Shown here piece after piece: positions 6,168-10,639 of a DNA stretch of 10,639 nucleotides. Under the pieces are notes generated by a model, which saw only the letters and a program-made list of their open reading frames with translations, was not told where the DNA came from and searched no databases. Each line of letters starts with the position of its first letter. Position 1 is the first letter of the stretch. Both the position numbers and the translations under genes were made by a program. This DNA comes from Burkholderiaceae bacterium (GTDB lineage Bacteria; Pseudomonadota; Gammaproteobacteria; Burkholderiales; Burkholderiaceae): contig CANCBK010000062.1 in NCBI GenBank assembly GCA_947374315.1, forward strand, positions 1-10,639, read 5' to 3'.

Positions 6168-9134
6168 ATGACATATGCCAACCCCCAGACAGCAGGACAG
6201 ACTGCAGGCACAAATAACCCCGGGATGAGCCCCTCTGAATCCATGAATCAAACCCCATCCGCTGGCTTTGTTGCTGGTGGAGTTGGTGGTGGCCAGGCGA
6301 CTCAATTGTCTGATTACAAAATTATTCGCCGCAATGGTTCCGTAGTGGCATTTGAGCCATCCAAAATTGCCATTGCCGTAACGAAGGCTTTTTTAGCGGT
6401 GAATGGTGGCCAAGGCGCTGCCTCTGCTCGCGTGCGTGAGCAAGTTGAGCAATTAACCCATGCAGTGGTTCGCGCTTTATTGCGTAGCCGCCCAAATGGC
6501 GGAACTTTCCATATCGAAGATATTCAGGATCAGGTTGAATTAGCCTTGATGCGGAGTGGTGAGCACAACGTTGCGCGCGCCTATGTTCTCTATCGTGAGA
6601 AGCGCAATCAGGAGCGTGCTGCGCAACAGGGCCTCGCTCAAGAGACTCAATCGTCTGCTCAGGCGGGCGAATCTGGTCTGAAAGTGACTGATAACGGTGT
6701 TGAGATGTGGCTAGATATGGCCGCTTTGCGCACCATTATTGAAGCCGCATGCGAGGGTCTAGGCAATAACATCGATGCAAGCCCAATCATTACTGAAACC
6801 ATCAAGAATCTATACGATGGCGTTCCTATGGCTCAGGTGTATGACTCAGCAATTTTGGCTTCACGTACTTTGATTGAAAAAGATCCTGCATACAGCCAAG
6901 TAACTGCCCGCATTTTGATGCATGTGATTCGTAAAGAAATCTTGGGTCGTGAAGTATTGCAAGGCGACATGCAAGCGGAATACGGCACTTATTTTGCGAA
7001 GTACATTAACGAAGGCATTTCTGCTGAGTTGTTGGATCCCCGCATGCGCGAATTTGATCTGCCAAGATTGTCTGCGGCATTGAACGCTAGCCGTGACTTG
7101 CAGTTCAATTACCTCGGCTTGCAAACCCTGTATGACCGCTATTTCTTGCATATTGAAGATCGTCGCATTGAAATGCCACAAGCTTTCTTCATGCGTGTTG
7201 CGATGGGCTTGTCTTTAAATGAGTTGGATCGCGAGCGTCGTGCGATCGAGTTCTATGAAATCCTCTCCACATTTGATTTCATGTCCAGCACACCAACCTT
7301 GTTTAACTCGGCAACGACACGTCCTCAGTTATCTAGCTGCTACTTAACAACAGTGGATGATGATCTTGATGGCATCTACGAAGCCTTGAAAGAGAATGCG
7401 CTCTTGTCTAAGTTTGCCGGTGGTTTGGGTAACGACTGGACGAACGTTCGCGCCTTGGGAAGTCATATCAAAGGCACTAACGGTAAATCACAGGGTGTAG
7501 TGCCATTCTTAAAAGTGGTGAATGACACAGCAGTTGCAGTGAATCAAGGTGGTAAGCGTAAAGGTGCAGTTTGTGCCTACCTGGAAACATGGCACTTAGA
7601 TATTGAAGAGTTCTTGGAGTTGCGCAAGAACACGGGCGATGATCGTCGCCGTACTCATGATATGAATACCTCCAACTGGATTCCTGACTTGTTTATGAAG
7701 CGCGTGATGGAGGGCGGCGATTGGACATTGTTCTCACCTTCCAATACACCTGACTTGCATGACAAATATGGCAAGGCATTCGAAGAAGCTTATGTTGCTT
7801 ACGAGAAAAAGGCAGATAGCGGTGAATTGAAGCCATTCCGCCGCATTCCAGCGCAACAGTTATGGCGCAAGATGTTGGGTATGTTGTTTGAAACAGGTCA
7901 CCCATGGATTACTTTTAAAGACCCATGCAACATTCGTAGCCCGCAACAGCATATTGGTGTGGTGCACTCTTCAAACTTGTGTACTGAGATTACCCTCAAC
8001 ACTAACGAGAGCGAAATCGCTGTTTGTAACTTGGGTTCCGTCAATCTGACAGCGCACATGACTACTGACGCATCTGGCAAGCTGATTTTGGATCACGAGA
8101 AGCTCCAAAAGACAATTCGCACTGCAATGCGCATGTTAGACAATGTGATTGATATTAATTACTACGCAGTGGCTAAGGCCCGTAATTCGAATTTGAAGCA
8201 TCGTCCAGTCGGTATGGGTATTATGGGCTTCCAGGATTGTCTGCACATGCAGCGTATTCCTTATGCCAGCGACGAGGCTGTGAAGTTTGCTGACTCTTCA
8301 ATGGAGGCAATTTGCTACTACGCTTACCAAGCTTCTAATGAATTGGCTGAAGAGCGCGGCGTTTACAGCACTTACAAAGGTTCATTGTGGGATCGCGGCA
8401 TTCTTCCGCAAGATTCAGTGGCACTGTTGGCAGCAGAGCGCGGCGGTTATCTTGAGGTAGATAGCTCTTCCACTATGAATTGGGATGGTTTGCGCGCCCG
8501 CATTAAGCAGCACGGCATGCGCAACTCTAATTGCGTAGCGATCGCACCTACTGCAACGATCTCCAATATTATTGGTGTATCTGCTTGTATTGAGCCGACA
8601 TTCCAGAATTTGTTTGTGAAATCCAATCTTTCTGGTGAGTTCACCGTAGTCAATGAGTATTTAGTGCGTGATTTAAAAGAGCGCGGCCTTTGGGATGAAG
8701 TGATGATCGCCGACTTGAAGTACTTTGACGGCACTTTGTCTAAGATCGATCGCGTTCCGCAAGATTTGCGTGATTTGTATGCCACCGCATTTGAAGTGGA
8801 GCCAAGTTGGTTGGTTGAAGCTGCTTCACGTCGTCAGAAGTGGATTGACCAAGCGCAGTCACTCAATATTTACATGGGTGGCGCATCTGGCAAGAAATTG
8901 GATGACACCTATAAGTTGGCATGGTTGCGTGGTCTGAAAACGACTTATTACCTCCGCACAATGGCCGCAACGCACGTTGAGAAGTCTACTGTAGCTAGCG
9001 GACAGCTCAATTCAGTATCGAGTGGTGGCGGTGTTAATGGTACAGATGCTGCAGCCGCGCAAGAGTTAGATGGCCCTGCATGCACAATGCGCCCAGGCGA
9101 TGCTGGCTTTGAAGAATGTGAAGCATGTCAGTAA
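6168..9134 (+). CDS. nrdA: Ribonucleoside-diphosphate reductase, alpha (large) subunit, class Ia type
   Basis: Catalytic subunit of aerobic ribonucleotide reductase, which reduces NDPs to dNDPs and partners with NrdB encoded just downstream. Residues 1-48 are a low-complexity Gly/Ser/Gln/Thr extension. Residues about 49-145 are an ATP-cone (IIRRNGSVVAFEPSKIAIAV ... HIEDIQDQVELALM ... ARAYVLYREKR), the allosteric activity site sensing ATP/dATP. The barrel core carries the key residues: C391 (SSCYL) and C620 (AVCNLGS) as the substrate-reducing pair, N603/C605/E607 (NLCTEI) with C605 as the thiyl-radical site, and Y927-Y928 (KTTYYLR) for radical transfer. The C-terminus GFEECEACQ provides the mobile C984/C987 redox pair, here C-x2-C instead of the wider spacing in E. 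coli. At 988 residues it is much longer than E. coli NrdA (about 760), because of the N-terminal extension and inserts. The gene lies behind NrdR boxes and 41 bp before nrdB. Confidence 0.97.
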   Translation: MTYANPQTAGQTAGTNNPGMSPSESMNQTPSAGFVAGGVGGGQATQLSDYKIIRRNGSVVAFEPSKIAIAVTKAFLAVNGGQGAASARVREQVEQLTHAVVRALLRSRPNGGTFHIEDIQDQVELALMRSGEHNVARAYVLYREKRNQERAAQQGLAQETQSSAQAGESGLKVTDNGVEMWLDMAALRTIIEAACEGLGNNIDASPIITETIKNLYDGVPMAQVYDSAILASRTLIEKDPAYSQVTARILMHVIRKEILGREVLQGDMQAEYGTYFAKYINEGISAELLDPRMREFDLPRLSAALNASRDLQFNYLGLQTLYDRYFLHIEDRRIEMPQAFFMRVAMGLSLNELDRERRAIEFYEILSTFDFMSSTPTLFNSATTRPQLSSCYLTTVDDDLDGIYEALKENALLSKFAGGLGNDWTNVRALGSHIKGTNGKSQGVVPFLKVVNDTAVAVNQGGKRKGAVCAYLETWHLDIEEFLELRKNTGDDRRRTHDMNTSNWIPDLFMKRVMEGGDWTLFSPSNTPDLHDKYGKAFEEAYVAYEKKADSGELKPFRRIPAQQLWRKMLGMLFETGHPWITFKDPCNIRSPQQHIGVVHSSNLCTEITLNTNESEIAVCNLGSVNLTAHMTTDASGKLILDHEKLQKTIRTAMRMLDNVIDINYYAVAKARNSNLKHRPVGMGIMGFQDCLHMQRIPYASDEAVKFADSSMEAICYYAYQASNELAEERGVYSTYKGSLWDRGILPQDSVALLAAERGGYLEVDSSSTMNWDGLRARIKQHGMRNSNCVAIAPTATISNIIGVSACIEPTFQNLFVKSNLSGEFTVVNEYLVRDLKERGLWDEVMIADLKYFDGTLSKIDRVPQDLRDLYATAFEVEPSWLVEAASRRQKWIDQAQSLNIYMGGASGKKLDDTYKLAWLRGLKTTYYLRTMAATHVEKSTVASGQLNSVSSGGGVNGTDAAAAQELDGPACTMRPGDAGFEECEACQ

Positions 9135-9150
9135 GCCATTTGCTTACTGA
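9128..9150 (+). other. Perfect hairpin spanning the nrdA stop codon
   Basis: TCAGTAAGC, loop CATTT, GCTTACTGA forms a 9-bp perfect stem that contains the nrdA TAA (9132-9134). It is followed by TTGAAAAAATAAG, so no U-tract is present and it should not terminate transcription. It sits 18 nt before the nrdB ribosome-binding site. A role in stabilising the upstream mRNA or tuning the nrdA:nrdB ratio is possible but inferred. Confidence 0.6.
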
Positions 9151-9167
9151 TTGAAAAAATAAGAATT

Positions 9168-9172
9168 AGGAG
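9168..9172 (+). promoter_or_regulatory. Ribosome-binding site of nrdB
   Basis: AGGAG in TTAGGAGAGA. It is 3 nt before the ATG at 9176 and 6 nt before the adjoining ATG at 9179. The second spacing is closer to the usual optimum, so the protein may start one residue later than the longest reading (M-LNWEEE instead of MM-LNWEEE). Confidence 0.75.
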
Positions 9173-9175
9173 AGA

Positions 9176-10366
9176 ATGATGTTGAATTGGGAAGAAGAAG
9201 TGACTCCTGCGCTAGCGAAAGCTGGACTAGTACCGCAGCCAGTAGTTTCGGAGCCGCAGCGTCCACAGCCAGATCAAGTCGCTATAGCGGCCCCTCAAGC
9301 TGTTGCGCCTGCAACCGGGCAGACGGCTTCATTAGGTGGTGGTGCAGCATTGCGTGTCAACGCTGCTGATAAGCGCGTTATTAATGCCAAGACCGATGTA
9401 AATCAGCTGGTCCCATTTAAATATAAGTGGGCTTGGGAGAAATACCTAGCTGGTTGTGCGAACCATTGGATGCCGCAAGAGATCAATATGAATCGCGATA
9501 TCGCGCTTTGGAAAGATCCAAATGGCTTAACTGAAGATGAGCGTCGCATTATTAAACGCAATCTAGGTTTTTTCACGACAGCAGATTCTTTGGCGGCAAA
9601 CAACATTGTTTTGGGCACTTATCGCCACATTACCGCCCCAGAATGCCGTCAATACCTATTGCGTCAGGCGTTTGAGGAGGCGATTCATACTCACGCTTAT
9701 CAATACATTGTGGAATCTTTGGGTTTAGACCAGAGCGAAATCTTTAATGCGTACAACGAGATTGAGTCCATTCGCGCCAAAGATCAGTTCTTAATTCCCT
9801 TTATTGATGTTTTAACTGATCCTAATTTCAAAACTGGAACATTAGAAACTGATCAAATGTTGCTCCGTTCACTCATCGTTTTTGCTTGCGTGATGGAAGG
9901 ATTATTCTTTTATGTTGGTTTTACGCAAATACTTGCAATGGGTCGTCAAAACAAAATGACAGGTGCTGCCGAGCAGTATCAATACATCCTTCGTGATGAG
10001 TCTATGCACTGCAATTTTGGTATCGATTTAATTAATCAAATTAAGCTGGAGAACCCGCAGTTATGGACTTCCGCGTTCAAAGATGAGATCAAAGCCATCT
10101 TCGAAAAAGCAGTGGAATTAGAGTACCGTTATGCAGAGGATACGATGCCTCGCGGAGTGCTTGGATTGAACGCGCCGATGTTCAAAGGTTACCTAAGATA
10201 CATCTGTAATCGTAGATGTTTGCAAATAGGACTTGACGCGATGTTCCCAAATGAAGAGAATCCATTCCCATGGATGTCAGAAATGATTGATCTGAAAAAA
10301 GAGAGAAACTTTTTTGAGACACGCGTTATTGAGTATCAAACCGGTGGTGCGCTAAGTTGGGAATAG
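9176..10366 (+). CDS. nrdB: Ribonucleoside-diphosphate reductase, beta (small) subunit
   Basis: Radical-generating subunit that supplies the tyrosyl radical to NrdA; ferritin-like helical fold with a dinuclear metal centre. The ligand set can be read in order: D137 ([10 protein letters not shown]), E168 and H171 (FEEAIH), E241 (VMEGLFF), E275 and H278 (RDESMH). The radical tyrosine is present at Y175, four residues after H171 (IHTHAY), as in E. coli Y122. This argues against a Chlamydia-like class Ic enzyme, which has Phe there. The C-terminus [11 protein letters not shown] is the short tail expected to dock into NrdA. Residues about 18-60 are a Pro/Ala/Gln-rich low-complexity stretch without an ATP-cone, making the 396-residue protein somewhat longer than E. 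coli NrdB (376). It is 41 bp after nrdA in the same operon, with a good AGGAG site. Confidence 0.97.
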   Translation: MMLNWEEEVTPALAKAGLVPQPVVSEPQRPQPDQVAIAAPQAVAPATGQTASLGGGAALRVNAADKRVINAKTDVNQLVPFKYKWAWEKYLAGCANHWMPQEINMNRDIALWKDPNGLTEDERRIIKRNLGFFTTADSLAANNIVLGTYRHITAPECRQYLLRQAFEEAIHTHAYQYIVESLGLDQSEIFNAYNEIESIRAKDQFLIPFIDVLTDPNFKTGTLETDQMLLRSLIVFACVMEGLFFYVGFTQILAMGRQNKMTGAAEQYQYILRDESMHCNFGIDLINQIKLENPQLWTSAFKDEIKAIFEKAVELEYRYAEDTMPRGVLGLNAPMFKGYLRYICNRRCLQIGLDAMFPNEENPFPWMSEMIDLKKERNFFETRVIEYQTGGALSWE

Positions 10367-10386
10367 TAGTTCGGTAAAAAGCGCAT

Positions 10387-10414
10387 AACCGGCTAAATAG
10401 GAGATTAGACGGTT
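10387..10414 (+). other. Hairpin 1 in the region after nrdB
   Basis: AACCG-G-CTAA, loop ATAGGAGA, TTAG-A-CGGTT: a 9-bp stem with one G/A mismatch, 20 bp after the nrdB stop. Its loop displays AGGAG, a Shine-Dalgarno-like sequence. No function can be assigned. Confidence 0.45.
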
Positions 10415-10438
10415 GGACAGTTTTAAAAGTCAGCAAAA

Positions 10439-10478
10439 CCAGACTCAAATACGAAAACCCTTGTCCAAGGGTGTCTGG
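10439..10478 (+). other. Hairpin 2 (bulged, two-part stem) in the region after nrdB
   Basis: An inner stem ACCCTT (10457-10462) / AAGGGT (10467-10472) with a GTCC tetraloop is extended directly on the 3' side by GTCTGG (10473-10478). GTCTGG pairs with CCAGAC (10439-10444) across a 12-nt bulge on the 5' side. A T-rich stretch (six T at 10492-10497) follows 13 nt later, too far for a normal terminator. It is part of the structured 3' region of the nrdAB message or of a small RNA. Confidence 0.45.
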
Positions 10479-10511
10479 GCTATTCTCTCGATTTTTTCCA
10501 GCAAATTTAAG

Positions 10512-10544
10512 AAGCCGTTGTCCTTTGGGGCCACGGCTTTTTTT
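10512..10544 (+). terminator. Intrinsic terminator of the nrdAB operon
   Basis: AAGCCGT (10512-10518) pairs with ACGGCTT (10533-10539), with further possible CC/GG pairs near the loop. Seven T follow from 10538 to 10544. This is a canonical rho-independent terminator for plus-strand transcripts, 145 bp after the nrdB stop. On the minus strand the stem is preceded by an A-run and followed by the moderately T-rich CTTAAATTT, so it could also serve a gene coming from the right. Confidence 0.8.
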
Positions 10545-10639
10545 CCAAGATTCATTAGCGTGCAGCACTTAGCATCAAGCCGCGCGCCGATGAATGGCTC
10601 GCTCGTCGGCTCCAATCGGTTGCAAAACCAGGCGGAAAA

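Noticed and set aside
8447..8785. 112-codon minus-strand frame inside nrdA
   Set aside because: It lies opposite highly conserved nrdA catalytic-domain codons and shows no protein-family features.
10326..10568. 80-codon minus-strand frame overlapping the nrdB end and terminator
   Set aside because: It overlaps conserved nrdB codons, spans a strong plus-strand terminator, has no recognisable motifs and no convincing ribosome-binding site.
10555..10639. Possible C-terminal end of a convergent minus-strand gene (frames stopping at TGA 10577-10575 or TAA 10557-10555)
   Set aside because: The terminator could be bidirectional and fit such a gene, but only 20-28 codons are visible in competing frames and none is recognisable, so no call is justified.

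Overview
The window looks like a conserved chromosomal housekeeping region of a betaproteobacterium. The best guess is Burkholderiaceae of the Polynucleobacter/Cupriavidus/Ralstonia kind. This rests on the CNP1-family lipoprotein next to rppH, the ffh/ypjD divergent pair, a PP0621-type zinc-ribbon segment next to ampD, the style of NrdA and NrdB, and a moderate GC content with many A/T-ending codons. The genus is inferred, not proven. I see no insertion sequence, phage gene, CRISPR array, tRNA or rRNA.

Layout. Minus strand, 1-1011: a CNP1-like outer-membrane lipoprotein (3' end cut by the window edge) translationally coupled behind rppH, an RNA pyrophosphohydrolase of the Nudix family. Plus strand, 1060-2802: proS, prolyl-tRNA synthetase with an inserted editing domain, divergent from rppH across 48 bp. 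Minus strand, 2822-4204: ffh, the SRP GTPase, convergent with proS. A strong hairpin in the last codons of ffh probably helps end the proS transcript. Plus strand, 4225-5893: a ypjD-like CcsA-superfamily membrane protein followed 4 nt later by an unusual gene. That gene is best started at a TTG codon (5078) and encodes one polypeptide joining a PP0621-type membrane-anchored zinc-ribbon segment to a complete AmpD amidase.

From 5894 to 6167 is a 274-bp regulatory region. It has phased A-tracts, a TATACT -10 element and two NrdR-box-like palindromes exactly 31 bp apart. It drives nrdA (6168-9134) and nrdB (9176-10366), the two subunits of an aerobic class Ia-type ribonucleotide reductase. A perfect 9-bp hairpin spans the nrdA stop codon. 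After nrdB lie about 145 bp with two further hairpins and then a strong intrinsic terminator (10512-10544). The last 95 bp contain no gene I can assign.

Functionally the genes cover RNA 5'-end processing, translation, co-translational membrane targeting, a membrane protein of the cytochrome-assembly superfamily, peptidoglycan recycling and dNTP synthesis. No wholly new system is apparent. The most unusual items are the zinc-ribbon/AmpD fusion, the structured region behind nrdB, and the hairpin over the nrdA stop codon.
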